Counted from the stretch's first letter, positions 35,456-45,022 are shown. The stretch: DNA of 64,000 nucleotides from Myxococcales bacterium (GCA_013297655.1 JAAFHV010000005.1:32239-96238); one strand, 5' to 3'. Translations and numbers: made by a program. The notes: a model not told the origin generated them from the sequence alone.

Positions 35456-35650
35456 TCAGCCCCGCTTGGCCAGCTCTGCCTCAAGCTCGGCGATTCGAGC
35501 GAGGGCGGCCTCTTTTGCGGCACGTTCGGCCTCTTTTGCGGTCGTCCAGAAGCGCGTGCCCTCCCGATCTTCGGCGATTCGCAGCTTCCGACCTTCTGAA
35601 CGCGCGGGCACCGTGTACTCTACAAGCGTTTCCTCGGCGCCTGATCCCAC
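35456..35650 (-). pseudogene. Remnant of an Uma2-family (DUF820) C-terminus
   Basis: A 64-codon frame from a GTG with an in-frame stop two codons upstream of it. It ends with 'RFWTTAKEAERAAKEAALARIAELEAELAKRG', an Ala/Glu coiled tail of the kind that closes Uma2-family proteins, preceded by 'GRKLRIAEDREG', which resembles the strand pair before that tail. The PD-(D/E)XK core is absent. A full Uma2-like gene lies at 36727. Most likely a truncated copy; a genuine small coiled-coil protein is possible. Confidence 0.4.
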
Positions 35651-35748
35651 ACAAAAAGCCTAACACGGAGGGGGCGGGGGGCACTTCGGCGCTCGATGTG
35701 CCGATTGTTTTTCGCATCGGGCCGAGGGTTGCTATACCGGCGCCCCGT

Positions 35749-36672
35749 ATGCTTCGCGGGCTCATCAAGACGATCCGCCCACACCAGTGGGTGAAGAATC
35801 TCTTCGTCCTCGCGCCGATGTTCTTCCACAAGGACGTCTTCGTGACGGGCCCCGGCGGCGTACCCGCGCTGAACCTCATCGTGACCGGCCGCGCGCTCGT
35901 CGCGACCTTCGTTTTTTGCCTGCTCGCGGGCGCCGTTTACACCATCAACGATCTCGTCGACGTGGAGGCCGATCGCATCCACCCGGTGAAACGCAAGCGC
36001 CCCATCGCCAGTGGCGAGGTCTCGCTCCCGGTCGCGAAGGGCATGGCGGTGGGTCTCGTCGTGGTGTCGCTCTCGATGGCGGCGCTGGTCGACTACCGTT
36101 TCGCGGCGGTCGCGCTCGTCTATTTCGTGGAGAACTGCGCCTACAGCTTCAAGCTCAAGAAGGTCGCGTTCTTGGACGTGGGGCTCATCGCGTTCGGGTT
36201 CGTGCTGCGCGTGCTCGCCGGCGGCTACGCCACGAACACGCCGAAGATCTCGTTTTACATGATCGCCTGCACGGCCCTCTTGGCGCTCTTTTTGGGCTTC
36301 GGGAAGCGTCGTCACGAGCTCGAGGGTGAGCACGCCGGCAAGCAGCGCGCGGCGCTCGAGGCCTACACGAAGACCTCACTCAACGTGGCGCTCGGCATCA
36401 CCGGCACCGCCACCGCCGTCACCTACGTGGCCTACACGCTCGACCCGGCGACCCGCGATTTTTTCCACTCCGACAGCCTCTGGATGACGGTCCCCTTCAC
36501 GATCTTCGGGATTTTCCGCTTTCTCATGCTCGTCTCGGGCAAGGCCGGTCGTGGAAAGCGGGCCGAGAGCCCCACCCAAGACATGCTCCGCGACGTGCCC
36601 TTCGTGCTGAACCTCGTGCTCTGGATGATCGTGGTCGTCGCGGTGGTGTACCGCCTCCGTCCGGGCAGCTGA
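35749..36672 (+). CDS. UbiA-family prenyltransferase, decaprenyl-phosphate phosphoribosyltransferase-like
   Basis: A 307-residue membrane protein with seven to nine hydrophobic helices. The first Asp-rich motif is NDLVDVEAD (67-75) followed by 'RIHPVKRKRPIASGEVS'; the second region is 'KKVAFLDVGLIAFGFVLRVLAGG'. With the N-terminus 'LIKTIRPHQWVKNLFVLAP', these match the UbiA subgroup that transfers 5-phosphoribose from PRPP to decaprenyl phosphate (mycobacterial Rv3806c type) rather than ubiquinone or haem synthases. It supplies the substrate that, once dephosphorylated, DprE1/DprE2 epimerise; those genes lie at 0.9-3.9 kb. The ATG at 35749 begins the conserved N-terminus. No phosphatase gene is adjacent. 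Confidence 0.85.
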   Translation: MLRGLIKTIRPHQWVKNLFVLAPMFFHKDVFVTGPGGVPALNLIVTGRALVATFVFCLLAGAVYTINDLVDVEADRIHPVKRKRPIASGEVSLPVAKGMAVGLVVVSLSMAALVDYRFAAVALVYFVENCAYSFKLKKVAFLDVGLIAFGFVLRVLAGGYATNTPKISFYMIACTALLALFLGFGKRRHELEGEHAGKQRAALEAYTKTSLNVALGITGTATAVTYVAYTLDPATRDFFHSDSLWMTVPFTIFGIFRFLMLVSGKAGRGKRAESPTQDMLRDVPFVLNLVLWMIVVVAVVYRLRPGS

Positions 36673-36726
36673 GCCGGCACCACCGCGTGGCACCTCGTGG
36701 TCTCGGGGCGTAAGATCACCGCACCG

Positions 36727-37590
36727 ATGAGCGACAAGCCCCACCACATGAGCGCACCCGGTCCGTTCCTGGCGGAGCAGCTCAAGTCGAAAGATCCGTA
36801 CGAGCTGTCGAACGGGCACGCGCTCTTCGCGCCGCCCACGGGCCAGCGGGGAGGCAAGAGCAACCTCGAAGGTGGCAAGGTGCTCGCGACGGATCCGGCC
36901 GTAAATTCTGCAGGGATCGATGTCGGCTATTCGTCCAAGCCGAAAGACTTGAGGGCGCCCGATATCTCCATCGGAAACGTGGAAGATGCACCTGGTTGGG
37001 CCAAGGCCGCTCCGCCGCTCGCGGTCGAGTACGCCGACGTAGGGCAGGACGAGGTCGAGCTCAAAAAGAAGATCTCAGAGCTGTTCGAGGCCGGGACCCA
37101 GTTCATTTGGGTGGTTCGTTTGGCGGCGCCGGAGCGCCACGTGGAGGTTCACGAGCCCGGAAAGCTCCGTCAGATCCGCCGCGCCGGCGAGCTACTCACC
37201 GCTCCGGGCATCCTCCAGAACGCCGTCCTCGTCGAGTCGTTGTGGGACGCCGCAGCGGCGAACGCGGCCACCCTCCGCAACCTGTTGAACCGGCACGGCT
37301 ACGAGTCCCTCGATGCCGTGCGCGTCGAAGGCCGCGAAGAAGGCCGAGAGGAAGGCCGAGAGGAAGGCCGAGAAGAAGGCCGAGAAGAAGGCCGAGAAGA
37401 AGGCCGAGAAGCCGCGCTCGAGCTTGCCCTCGACCTCGCGCGGAGCACGCTCGTCAAGGTGGCGGAGGCACGCGGTCTCACCCTCGACGACGCCGCGCGA
37501 TCGCAAATCAACGCGGAAAAGTCGTTGTCCACGTTGTCGGAGTGGACCACCCGGGCGGCCACGGTCGCGGCGGGCTCGAACCTGTTCTGA
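36727..37590 (+). CDS. Uma2-family PD-(D/E)XK-like protein with GREE repeat
   Basis: A 287-residue protein. The core (about 20-165) follows the Uma2/DUF820 restriction-endonuclease-like fold: '[11 protein letters not shown]' carries the Asp, '[20 protein letters not shown]' the Glu and Lys region, then '[24 protein letters not shown]'. A C-terminal charged helix contains six GREE units and one GREA, encoded by near-identical 12-base repeats (37327-37411). Uma2 proteins are abundant in cyanobacteria and some myxobacteria, and their role is unknown. In the conserved strand the usual Glu-x-Lys is not perfect ('[10 protein letters not shown]'), so activity is uncertain. The start is the ATG at 36727. 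Confidence 0.72.
   Translation: MSDKPHHMSAPGPFLAEQLKSKDPYELSNGHALFAPPTGQRGGKSNLEGGKVLATDPAVNSAGIDVGYSSKPKDLRAPDISIGNVEDAPGWAKAAPPLAVEYADVGQDEVELKKKISELFEAGTQFIWVVRLAAPERHVEVHEPGKLRQIRRAGELLTAPGILQNAVLVESLWDAAAANAATLRNLLNRHGYESLDAVRVEGREEGREEGREEGREEGREEGREEGREAALELALDLARSTLVKVAEARGLTLDDAARSQINAEKSLSTLSEWTTRAATVAAGSNLF
37327..37411 (+). repeat. In-frame 12-bp tandem repeat in the Uma2-family gene
   Basis: About seven copies of a 12-base unit of the type GAAGGCCGAGA(A/G)... encode GREE tetrapeptides. Copies differ by single synonymous or near-synonymous changes, and the unit length keeps the frame whatever the copy number. Confidence 0.9.
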
Positions 37591-37694
37591 TCCGCAATCC
37601 GCGACGGACGTGCAGTTGCGGTCCTCCGCGATTCTCGCTAGAACCGCTGTCCCTCGGGGCTAACCCCCCGTTTCTCGAGAGAATTGGAGATCCC

Positions 37695-37934
37695 ATGGCG
37701 CGTGTGACCGTCGAAGACTGCCTCGAGCGTGAAGAGAACCGCTTCGCCCTCGTTTTGCTCGCCGCCCAGCGGACCCGCCAGCTCATGAAGGGCCAGCCCT
37801 CGCTCGTCCCCTCCAAGAACAAGGCCGCCGTCACGGCGCTCCGTGAAATCGCCGCCGGCAAGGTCCACTACGACCGCGCCGCGAACGACGTCGTGTCCGA
37901 GTGGATCGACGCTCAGGCCCGCTCGAGTCAGTGA
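37695..37934 (+). CDS. rpoZ: DNA-directed RNA polymerase omega subunit
   Basis: Seventy-nine residues matching the omega family: '[20 protein letters not shown]' and '[14 protein letters not shown]', then a helical end ('[12 protein letters not shown]'). Omega helps assemble the beta-prime subunit. The ATG is preceded by TTGGAGATCCC, a fair ribosome site. Its stop overlaps the GTG of the methyltransferase gene (GTGA). Linkage of rpoZ to yggS and a methyltransferase here is unusual compared with the common gmk-rpoZ-spoT order. Confidence 0.93.
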   Translation: MARVTVEDCLEREENRFALVLLAAQRTRQLMKGQPSLVPSKNKAAVTALREIAAGKVHYDRAANDVVSEWIDAQARSSQ

Positions 37935-38839
37935 AAGAAAAACGAGCCTCGTCGAAAGCCCAGCCTCGAAAGCTCGGGCCCACGTCGAAGCCCGCGCGCG
38001 CGGAGGCTGCCGGAAAACCGGTAGATCCGCGCGCTTCTCTTTTGCGTCTCGGCTCCTTCGCGCACTACGCCGACCCGGCCTACTACGCGAAGACCTACGC
38101 CGCGCGAACGAGCGACGTTCGATATTACCTGGACGAGGCCCTCGCCGCGGGCGGCCCAGTGTTGGAGCTCGGCGCGGGGAACGGGCGAATCACGCTTCCG
38201 CTCGCGCATGCGGGGGTGAAAGTCACCGCCGTCGATCACTCGAAGCCCATGTTGGACGATCTCCGCGCGCGCCTCACGAAGGTGCCAAAAGAGGTCGCCG
38301 ATCGCGTCACCATCGTGCAGGGCGACATCCGCGAGGTGGCGCTTCGTCGCAAGTTCGCGCGCGTGTTTTGCCCATTCAATACTGCGCTTCATCTCTACAC
38401 GCGGAGCGACGTCGAGCGCTTCTTCGCGACCGTGAAGCGGCACCTCGCGCCGAAGGGCGAGCTCGTGGTCGACCTCTCGATCCCGGTCGCGGAGAACCTC
38501 GCCCGTGATCCGGAGGCGCCTTTTGGAGCGCCCCCGTTCCGTCATCCGACGGAGGGCAAGGTTCGATACAAGGAGCTCTTCGATTTTGATCCCGTGAGCC
38601 AAGTGCTCATGATCACGATGCAGTTTTTCCCGGACGACAAGGCGCGCCCCGCCTTCGCGACGCCCCTCGCGCACCGTCAGTTTTTCCCGCAAGAGTGGGA
38701 GTCGTTGCTTCACTACAACGGCTTCACCAACCTCCGCGTATTCGGAGATTTCACGCGCGAGCCGCTGACCCGCGACTGCGACGTGATGGTGTGGCACGCG
38801 CAGGCTCCCATCTCCGAGGCGAAGCGGAGGCCGCGGTGA
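37931..38839 (+). CDS. SAM-dependent methyltransferase, class I
   Basis: A 302-residue protein. A Lys/Arg/Ala-rich tail of about 40 residues is followed by a class I methyltransferase domain. Motif I '[16 protein letters not shown]', the acidic end of strand 2 '[11 protein letters not shown]' and 'IVQGDIREV' mark the SAM site. The family is the broad methyltransferase-25 type, and the substrate cannot be told. It starts at a GTG sharing four bases with the rpoZ stop and ends in a second GTGA overlap with yggS, so all three are translationally coupled. '[22 protein letters not shown]' before motif I is typical of members with an N-terminal cap helix. Confidence 0.8.
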   Translation: MKEKRASSKAQPRKLGPTSKPARAEAAGKPVDPRASLLRLGSFAHYADPAYYAKTYAARTSDVRYYLDEALAAGGPVLELGAGNGRITLPLAHAGVKVTAVDHSKPMLDDLRARLTKVPKEVADRVTIVQGDIREVALRRKFARVFCPFNTALHLYTRSDVERFFATVKRHLAPKGELVVDLSIPVAENLARDPEAPFGAPPFRHPTEGKVRYKELFDFDPVSQVLMITMQFFPDDKARPAFATPLAHRQFFPQEWESLLHYNGFTNLRVFGDFTREPLTRDCDVMVWHAQAPISEAKRRPR

Positions 38840-39516
38840 GCACGCTCGCGGATCGTCTCGCGGAGGTGAAGGCGCGCATCGAAGCGGCCGAGGTAGCGTC
38901 GGGACGCGAGCCCGGATCCGTGAAGCTCGTGTGCATCTCCAAGTTTCACCCTGCGAGCGCGATCCGCGAGGCCTACGCGCTGGGCGAGCGTCGTTTCGGG
39001 GAGAGCTACGCGAAGGAGCTCGCCGAAAAAGCCGAGGAGCTGGCCGATCTTACGGACCTCGAGTGGCATTTCGTGGGGCACCTCCAAACGAACAAAGCGA
39101 AGCTCGTCGCGAAGGCCGCGCGGGTGGTTCATTCGCTCGATTCGGCGACCCTCGCGCGCGAGCTCTCGAAGCGGTTCGTCGCTGCGGGGCGCGAGGGCAC
39201 GCTGCGTGTGCTCCTCGAGGTGAACGTGGGCGGCGAAGCGCAGAAGCACGGCGCGAGCCCTTCGGAGGTGCCGGAGCTGCTCGCCGCGGCGAGGGCCGAG
39301 CCGTCGCTCGAGGTGGTGGGGCTCATGACGATGCCTCCGGCCGACGATCTCGACGCTGCAAAACGTGTATTTTCCACCCTTCGTACGCTTCGGAACGTGG
39401 TCGACGGCGGGCTCGCGGAGCTCAGCATGGGGATGAGCGGCGATCTCGACGTTGCGGTGGCCGAAGGTGCGACCTACGTCCGGGTCGGCACCGCGATTTT
39501 CGGCGAGCGCGGCTGA
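38836..39516 (+). CDS. yggS: YggS family pyridoxal-phosphate homeostasis protein
   Basis: A 226-residue PLP-binding barrel protein. Lys36 in 'LVCISKFHP' binds PLP; 'FGESYAKELAEKAEEL', 'LEWHFVGHLQTNKAK', 'GLMTMPP' and 'LSMGMSGDLDVAVAEGATYVRVGTAIFGER' are the family's conserved blocks in order. YggS/PROSC keeps free PLP low and influences amino acid and vitamin B6 balance; it has no known enzymatic reaction. It starts at GTG 38836 in a GTGA overlap with the methyltransferase. Length is normal. Confidence 0.95.
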   Translation: MSTLADRLAEVKARIEAAEVASGREPGSVKLVCISKFHPASAIREAYALGERRFGESYAKELAEKAEELADLTDLEWHFVGHLQTNKAKLVAKAARVVHSLDSATLARELSKRFVAAGREGTLRVLLEVNVGGEAQKHGASPSEVPELLAAARAEPSLEVVGLMTMPPADDLDAAKRVFSTLRTLRNVVDGGLAELSMGMSGDLDVAVAEGATYVRVGTAIFGERG

Positions 39517-39714
39517 GGGCCGTATTTCTCGAGGTATTCGCGTGACACTACGCCACGGATGGCGCGATCCGAGCAGTAGTCGCGCGTGGGTGTTGCGGCT
39601 GTTACGCGAGAAGGTGCGCGGGAGGCGGCCTTTTTTTTGGCTCACGGCGCCGAGAGGCTAAACTTACGACCTCGTTTCGCCCGCGGCGGGGAGCCGCACG
39701 ACCTCGGAGACTGC

Positions 39715-40665
39715 ATGACGCGCACGCTTGGATCGAAATTTCCGACATGTCTCGGCACCCTCGCGCTTTTGGCGACGGTAGCCATCGCGACGAACGCACA
39801 CGCTGACGACGCCGACACGAAGCACGAGGCGGGGGTCGCGCTCGTGAAGCAGGGACAGAACGAGGCGGCGCGGATACAGCTCCTGCAGGCGCTCGGGTTA
39901 CGTCCGATGGCGAAGACCATGTTGAACCTCTGCGTGGTCGAGCAGCAGATGAAGCTCGAGACGGAGGCGCTCAAGCACTGCCTTCAGTTCATCGACGCGA
40001 AGGACGCCGATCCGGCGATGGTTCAGACCGTGAAGGACGGAATTCTTCACGAGCTGGAGCAGGCGACGGGGAAGCTGACGATCGTGAGCGAGGCTGGGCA
40101 GAAGGTGGAGATCGACGGCCGGGTGGTCGGCACTGCGCCGATCTCGAACGCCGTGCTGGTGAAGGTGGGCGAGCACACGTGCACCGCGGGTGCGAAGACC
40201 ATCAAGGTCGTGGTTCATGGTGGGGAGAACGTGACGGTGAAGTTGGTTCACGACGCACCGCCACCGGAGATGACGAAGCCGAGCTGGCTCGCCCCTGGCA
40301 TCCTCGCGGGTGTCGGCGTAGCGGGCATTGGTGCGGGCGTTGTTTTGGGCATCGTGGCGAGTGGCAAGGCGAGCACGCTGAACGGTGCGCAGGCCGAGGG
40401 GCGCACGTGCACGGGCACGGCCGACCCCGCGTGCGACGATTTGAACAGCGCGCTCTCGGGCGGCAAGGGAATGCGCACGGGTTCGTACATTGCGTATGGC
40501 GTTGGTGGCGCGGCGCTTCTCGGGGCGGTCATCGCGACCATCGTGTTGAAGCCTTGGCAGGAGCGCCCCGTGGAAACGGCACGAGCGACGGGAGTGAAGA
40601 GTGCAACCCTGGTCCCGTTGGTCGAGCCCGGTCGTGGCGAGCTCATGATCACGGGGAGGTTTTGA
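39715..40665 (+). CDS. Exported PEGA-like protein with N-terminal TPR-like region and membrane helices
   Basis: A 316-residue protein with a signal peptide (ending AHA-DD). A short TPR-like region (about 35-100, 'HEAGVALVKQGQNEAARIQLLQAL') precedes a PEGA-like beta module ('GKLTIVSEAGQKVEIDGRVVGTAPISNAVLVKVGEHT', about 120-170) and two hydrophobic segments (about 190-220 and 265-290). This plan recurs in myxobacterial envelope proteins of unknown role. It ends two bases before the ATG of the glycine-rich lipoprotein gene, so the pair is one unit. The 198 bases before it hold a T8 run but no convincing hairpin. Confidence 0.65.
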   Translation: MTRTLGSKFPTCLGTLALLATVAIATNAHADDADTKHEAGVALVKQGQNEAARIQLLQALGLRPMAKTMLNLCVVEQQMKLETEALKHCLQFIDAKDADPAMVQTVKDGILHELEQATGKLTIVSEAGQKVEIDGRVVGTAPISNAVLVKVGEHTCTAGAKTIKVVVHGGENVTVKLVHDAPPPEMTKPSWLAPGILAGVGVAGIGAGVVLGIVASGKASTLNGAQAEGRTCTGTADPACDDLNSALSGGKGMRTGSYIAYGVGGAALLGAVIATIVLKPWQERPVETARATGVKSATLVPLVEPGRGELMITGRF

Positions 40666-40666
40666 G

Positions 40667-42184
40667 ATGAAGCGGTCTTCCTTTTTCGTTGGAATTTTGG
40701 GAGTCACCTTCGCCGCCACCGCGGCGTTCGTGGGCTGTGCGAGCTTTCAGGCAGATATTTGTGCTTATGGGGTTTGCAAAGAGGGGGACGGGAGTGTCGT
40801 GGGGGATGCTGACGCGTCGTCGGAGGGGGGGCTTCCCGATACGAATGTTCGGGACTGTCCGAACAACGACGACCCGCTTTCGGTCCCCGAAAAGTGTTTT
40901 GACGACGTGAAGTTCGCGTTCGTGAACGCGGCCGCACCGGCGGGGGGAAACGGAACGAAAGCGAACCCCTTCCAGAAGCTGGCCGACGCGTTGGCGGGGG
41001 CGAAGCCCGGTATCGCGATGGCGCAGGGCGAATACAAAGAAGCACTCGTGGTGGAGCGTGGCGTCAAGATCTTCGGCGGCCTCGCGCCTAGCTTCGTGGC
41101 GCGCGGTGAGGCGACCACGATCGCGAGCGGCGGACCGGTCGGGCTGAGAGTGAAGACGGACGCGCTGCTGAGTTCCGTGTCGGTGCGCGCGGAAGCTGCG
41201 ACGGAAGATGGGGGATCCAGCGTGGGTATCCTCGCAGAGGGCGTGCTCACGCTCGTGAACGGGACGGTTACCGCCGGCGCCGGGAAAGCGGGCGGAAAGG
41301 GGGCGGACGGAGCCAACTACGTCGCGAGTTTGCCCCAGAACGACCCGGCGGTGAGAGGCAACGACGCCATGGCGAACGCCGGCGGCGTTGAAAAGATTTG
41401 CGCCGTCTACTGCAACGATTTTGCCTCGTCGACCGTAACGGGCGGTGCCGGCGGCGGCGGTTCAGCAACCGTGTCGAACCCGACCAACGGCGGTTCGGGC
41501 GCCCCCATGGGCATCGACAACCGCGGCATCTACAATAGCGGAGTACCCAGTTGCACGCCCGGCCAAGCCGGCATGGTCGCAGCGAACGTGAACGGCGGAA
41601 AAGAGGCGGGCTTCCCGTTAGCAATCGAAGGTGGCGCGATCACGGCGACCAAGGGCGTGGATGGAGTGACCGCGAAGCCCGGTCAAGGCGGGGGTGGCGG
41701 GGCCGGGATGCTGTCTGCGTCCGCGAGAGGAGGCGGAGGCGGAGGAGGATGCGGTGGCTGCGGTGGCGGTGCCGGCAAAGGCGGACAAAGCGGCGGCTCG
41801 AGCATTGCCGTCCTTCTGTTGGCACCCGGTGCCAAAATAACGGGCACCACGCTTGTCACCGGATTGGGCGGAGCTGGCGGTCCCGGCGGTGCGGGCCAGA
41901 CAGGACAGCTCGGCGGCGACCGTGGCGAAGCGGTGACCGGTGGTGATGGATGCCCTGGCGGCCGCGGTGGCACCGGCGGGCACGGCGGCGGAGGCGGAGG
42001 CGGTGCCGGCGGACACTCCGTCGGGGTTGCCTATCGAGGCGCCCGCCCGGCGATCGAGGGGTTGGTTCCCAAGATCCCCTCTGGCCCAGCAGGTGGTGGC
42101 GCTGGCGGCACGACGGGCGCAGGCGCCACGGCCGCGGGGACGGGGGCGCAAGGCCTGAATCAAGCCGAGCTCATGATTCCGTAG
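40667..42184 (+). CDS. Glycine-rich (PGRS-like) lipoprotein with DUF1565-like N-terminal domain
   Basis: A 505-residue lipoprotein (signal ending AAFVGC, Cys24). Residues about 75-200 look like the start of a right-handed beta-helix of the DUF1565 kind ('GNGTKANPFQKLADALAGAK', 'EALVVERGVKIFGGL'). From about 205 the sequence becomes glycine-rich and ends in stretches of mostly Gly, Ala, Ser and Thr, with GGxGG patterns like mycobacterial PGRS domains and myxobacterial surface proteins. GGGGAGG lies before the ATG, one base after the preceding stop. It probably forms a long beta-helical or polyglycine surface structure; the role is unknown. Confidence 0.72.
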   Translation: MKRSSFFVGILGVTFAATAAFVGCASFQADICAYGVCKEGDGSVVGDADASSEGGLPDTNVRDCPNNDDPLSVPEKCFDDVKFAFVNAAAPAGGNGTKANPFQKLADALAGAKPGIAMAQGEYKEALVVERGVKIFGGLAPSFVARGEATTIASGGPVGLRVKTDALLSSVSVRAEAATEDGGSSVGILAEGVLTLVNGTVTAGAGKAGGKGADGANYVASLPQNDPAVRGNDAMANAGGVEKICAVYCNDFASSTVTGGAGGGGSATVSNPTNGGSGAPMGIDNRGIYNSGVPSCTPGQAGMVAANVNGGKEAGFPLAIEGGAITATKGVDGVTAKPGQGGGGGAGMLSASARGGGGGGGCGGCGGGAGKGGQSGGSSIAVLLLAPGAKITGTTLVTGLGGAGGPGGAGQTGQLGGDRGEAVTGGDGCPGGRGGTGGHGGGGGGGAGGHSVGVAYRGARPAIEGLVPKIPSGPAGGGAGGTTGAGATAAGTGAQGLNQAELMIP

Positions 42185-42328
42185 TTGGAGCTCTCCCAAA
42201 GCACTGAGCATCGGAGGCGCTCCGTCGCGATGAGGACTACCCCAACGTGAGCCGATGAGGAGTAGGCCTGGTGCTACCCTAACTGGGACTGGGCCGGCAG
42301 CGAACGAACGTCACTCGGGAGAAAACGG

Positions 42329-43348
42329 ATGCCATCGTTCGGGATACCGGCTCGCGAGGTAGCCAGACTCCGCCTCGCGACCGGATTCGTGGTCTCGCTG
42401 ACGCTCTTTAGCGCGGTGATGCTCATCGGCCTCATCGTTCGCGGTCTGGCGCAAGGCGCGGGATTGCACGCTCCGGGCCGAGTCAGCGACATCGCGCTCT
42501 ATCTTCTTGGGGTCGTGTCGCTCGGGTGCATTATCGTCGGCATTTTGGCGATCTACGCGCGCGTTTCGGCGCCGCCGATCGCCGAGCGGGCAGACGACTC
42601 CGTGACCGAACCCAATGAGCACCACGCCGACGGTTTCCTCGATCGCGACCTGACGGTGCCCGTGGCCGAGGAGGGCGTGGTCGAGGTGGCCTTCACGGCC
42701 GAAGAGCTCGCGGAGGCCCGCTACGATGCCGAGTACGAGAAGCTCTTCGCAGCGTGCGCGCTCACGACGGGCAAGCGATTCGCCGCAGCGGCCGAGGCCT
42801 TCGCCACGGTTCGGGAGGAGCACCTTCGTCCGGAGCTTCACGAGCTGTTTTATGATCTGCGTCAGAGGGTCTGCAACGTGCTCGCGGCTCTCCGGCGACT
42901 ACCTCCCGGCGCGTCCGCGCGGCACGTGCCCTCGGGCGACGCGGATACGGACCATCGCAGCCTCCTGCGCAGCGCCCTCGACGAGCCCGGTGGTGCCGAG
43001 GTCGTCGTCGAGATCCTCGAGAACATGTGCGACAAGGCCTTCGACGCCATCCTCTATGGCGAGGCACTCGAGCGACTCGGGAGGGTACGCGACGCAGAGG
43101 CGGCCTACTTTCGAGCGCGTGAGAGAGGGCAGCACCGGAACGAGCTCGCCGCGCGAATCGCGAGGAACAGGATCGACGAGATGCTTCGCGTTCAGCAGCC
43201 GGACACGTACGCGATGCTCGAGGAGATGCAGCGGCAGAACGTTTCGATGTGGTCCACCGTGCAATGGGACAGGGAGACCAAGGTCTTGACGGTGATCCCT
43301 GATTGGATTCCAAAATGCAGCACGAACGTCGAACCGAGGCGCGCTTAG
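42329..43348 (+). CDS. Membrane protein of unknown function
   Basis: A 339-residue protein with two N-terminal transmembrane helices (about 15-40 and 52-78) and a long soluble C-terminal part. The soluble part is helical and includes 'DAILYGEALERLGRVRDAEAAYFRARERG', a TPR-like hairpin, so it may bind another protein. No family recognised. GGGAG precedes the ATG at 42329 by about nine bases. It converges on the Ser/Thr kinase gene; the 90 bases between show no clear terminator. The 144 bases before it (42185-42328) hold no feature I can support. Confidence 0.6.
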   Translation: MPSFGIPAREVARLRLATGFVVSLTLFSAVMLIGLIVRGLAQGAGLHAPGRVSDIALYLLGVVSLGCIIVGILAIYARVSAPPIAERADDSVTEPNEHHADGFLDRDLTVPVAEEGVVEVAFTAEELAEARYDAEYEKLFAACALTTGKRFAAAAEAFATVREEHLRPELHELFYDLRQRVCNVLAALRRLPPGASARHVPSGDADTDHRSLLRSALDEPGGAEVVVEILENMCDKAFDAILYGEALERLGRVRDAEAAYFRARERGQHRNELAARIARNRIDEMLRVQQPDTYAMLEEMQRQNVSMWSTVQWDRETKVLTVIPDWIPKCSTNVEPRRA

Positions 43349-43438
43349 ACGACGTCGTCGAATGCGCCACGGAGTCCAATTCTCTGCAACCGTAGGACGC
43401 GCCGTCGCCATCAGCGGTGCACCGAAAATCAAAGATTC

Positions 43439-44812
43439 CTAGCGACCGAAGACGTACCAAATAAGCGTGAGCCCTATCGTCATCGCGATCGTAAACGAGA
43501 ACACCGCCGAGACGACCATCCGCTTCGTAACCAGGGGACGAGGCTTCTTCGGATAGGGCACTTCACGGTCGTAGAAAGCCTCCGGCTCGCCCGCTCCGCC
43601 CTCGTTGCCCGACGGCGGGGGCTCGCCGACATCTCGAACGGCGCCGCTCGCGGGGCTGGCCACGCGCCTACCATCGCGCGCGAGAGGCTGTTCGGCGAAA
43701 GCGGGAGCCACGCTGTCGCTCTCGTGCGCCGACTTCATTGTCGCGTCGAAACCTCCTGCGGCGCCTTGGAAGAGCGGCGTCCCAAGATTGTTTGCCAAAG
43801 GCAATACGACCACCGGAAGAGGCATGACCTCGGTTCGTGCGTGCGCGACCGCGTCGCGCGCCGGCTCTTCGCTCTCCGCGCGCGCCCCTCGGCCGCAGAG
43901 CACCGTATGCTTCGAGAGGTTCGGCTCCGCAAGAATCTCCCGCAGCGTATTTGCCACGACATCCATCGGCGGCCGCCGCCTCGGGTCCTTGTCGAGCATG
44001 CCCTCTACGATCTTGCCGAGCGCGCGCGGACAATCCTCCACGATGCCCGCGAGCGGGGCCGGTACCTGCTCGAGCTGGGCGTACATGATCGACTGTCGCG
44101 TAGTCTTGTCGTGATACGGGTGATACCCCGCGAATGTCTCCCAGAGCACCAGGCCTAGCTGGTAAACATCGGTCTTCGGCGACGTTCTGCCGGTGTATTG
44201 CTCGGGTGCGGCGTAGTGCTCCGTGCCCAAAAAGTCGTCGCTCGTCACGGAGGTGAGCGCCTCGCAGAGCTGTGAAATGCCGAAATCGAGCACCTTCGCG
44301 GAGAGCTTTCCGTTCGCGTCTACCGCCGCAAACAGGTTCGCCGGCTTCACGTCGCGATGAACGAGGCCCACGGTGGCGCTCGAATAGCTCAGCGCGTCGG
44401 CGACCTCGGCGAAGAAACGAACCGCGGTCCTGCGGCGAAGCGACGCCGTGGGGCTCGCCAACAAGTCGCCGAGCGAGCTTCCCTCCATGTACTCCATGAG
44501 CAAATAGGGAAGGGCGGGGCGGGTGCCTTCGGCCATGGTTACGTCGGTATGAAGGAGCTTGACGATGTGCGGGTGAACGAGCATCGCCATGAGCTGCACT
44601 TCTTTGACGAACCGAGCCATCGCCCCTTCGTTCCGGACCAGCTCCGGGTGGAGAACTTTGATGACCTGCTTCTGCCGCGATACCTCGTTGACGACGAGGT
44701 GAACCTCGCCTTGCCCTCCGCGGCCGAGCACCCGTTCGACACGCAGCTTCGTACCCGGAAGAAGCTCTCCCGAGGCGAAGTATGCTGACGAAAGAGACTG
44801 GCCGATGCTCAT
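43439..44812 (-). CDS. Membrane-anchored Ser/Thr protein kinase (Hanks type)
   Basis: A 457-residue kinase. Gly-rich loop 'LGRGGQGEVHLV', Lys52 in 'VIKVLHPEL', catalytic 'HRDVKPANL' (Asp154), 'LDFGIS' (Asp176) and 'GTEHYAAPEQ' are all present, so it should be active. A low-complexity linker (about 320-430) leads to one C-terminal transmembrane helix ('VVSAVFSFTIAMTIGLTLIW') and almost no periplasmic part, so any signal is probably sensed inside or in the membrane. Eukaryote-like kinases are characteristic of myxobacteria. The start ATG at 44812 is the first in frame before the kinase fold. Confidence 0.92.
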   Translation of the reverse strand: MSIGQSLSSAYFASGELLPGTKLRVERVLGRGGQGEVHLVVNEVSRQKQVIKVLHPELVRNEGAMARFVKEVQLMAMLVHPHIVKLLHTDVTMAEGTRPALPYLLMEYMEGSSLGDLLASPTASLRRRTAVRFFAEVADALSYSSATVGLVHRDVKPANLFAAVDANGKLSAKVLDFGISQLCEALTSVTSDDFLGTEHYAAPEQYTGRTSPKTDVYQLGLVLWETFAGYHPYHDKTTRQSIMYAQLEQVPAPLAGIVEDCPRALGKIVEGMLDKDPRRRPPMDVVANTLREILAEPNLSKHTVLCGRGARAESEEPARDAVAHARTEVMPLPVVVLPLANNLGTPLFQGAAGGFDATMKSAHESDSVAPAFAEQPLARDGRRVASPASGAVRDVGEPPPSGNEGGAGEPEAFYDREVPYPKKPRPLVTKRMVVSAVFSFTIAMTIGLTLIWYVFGR

Positions 44813-45022
44813 GCCGACAGGCGTAAGCTAGCGCGCGATCGCGGCAAGCAGAAGTGAAAGCGCGACGCTCCCGTTCCGAGTGAGCTCCACCGCTCAGCCA
44901 GTCGGCGGGCCCGAGCAGCGGGCGCGCGTGAGGGGGTCTGGAGGGCTTGTTGGCTCACCGCGCTCGAAGCACCGCTACAGCGGGCCATTGGTTCGTGGTA
45001 TTCGCCGCGAGCCGCCTCGTGG

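Noticed and set aside
37327..37411. The 12-bp repeats as a CRISPR-like array
   Set aside because: There are no spacers, and the unit is in frame and codes GREE tetrapeptides inside a gene.
39600..39660. A T8 run before the PEGA-like gene as a terminator of yggS
   Set aside because: The bases before the run do not form a convincing stem, so only the homopolymer remains.
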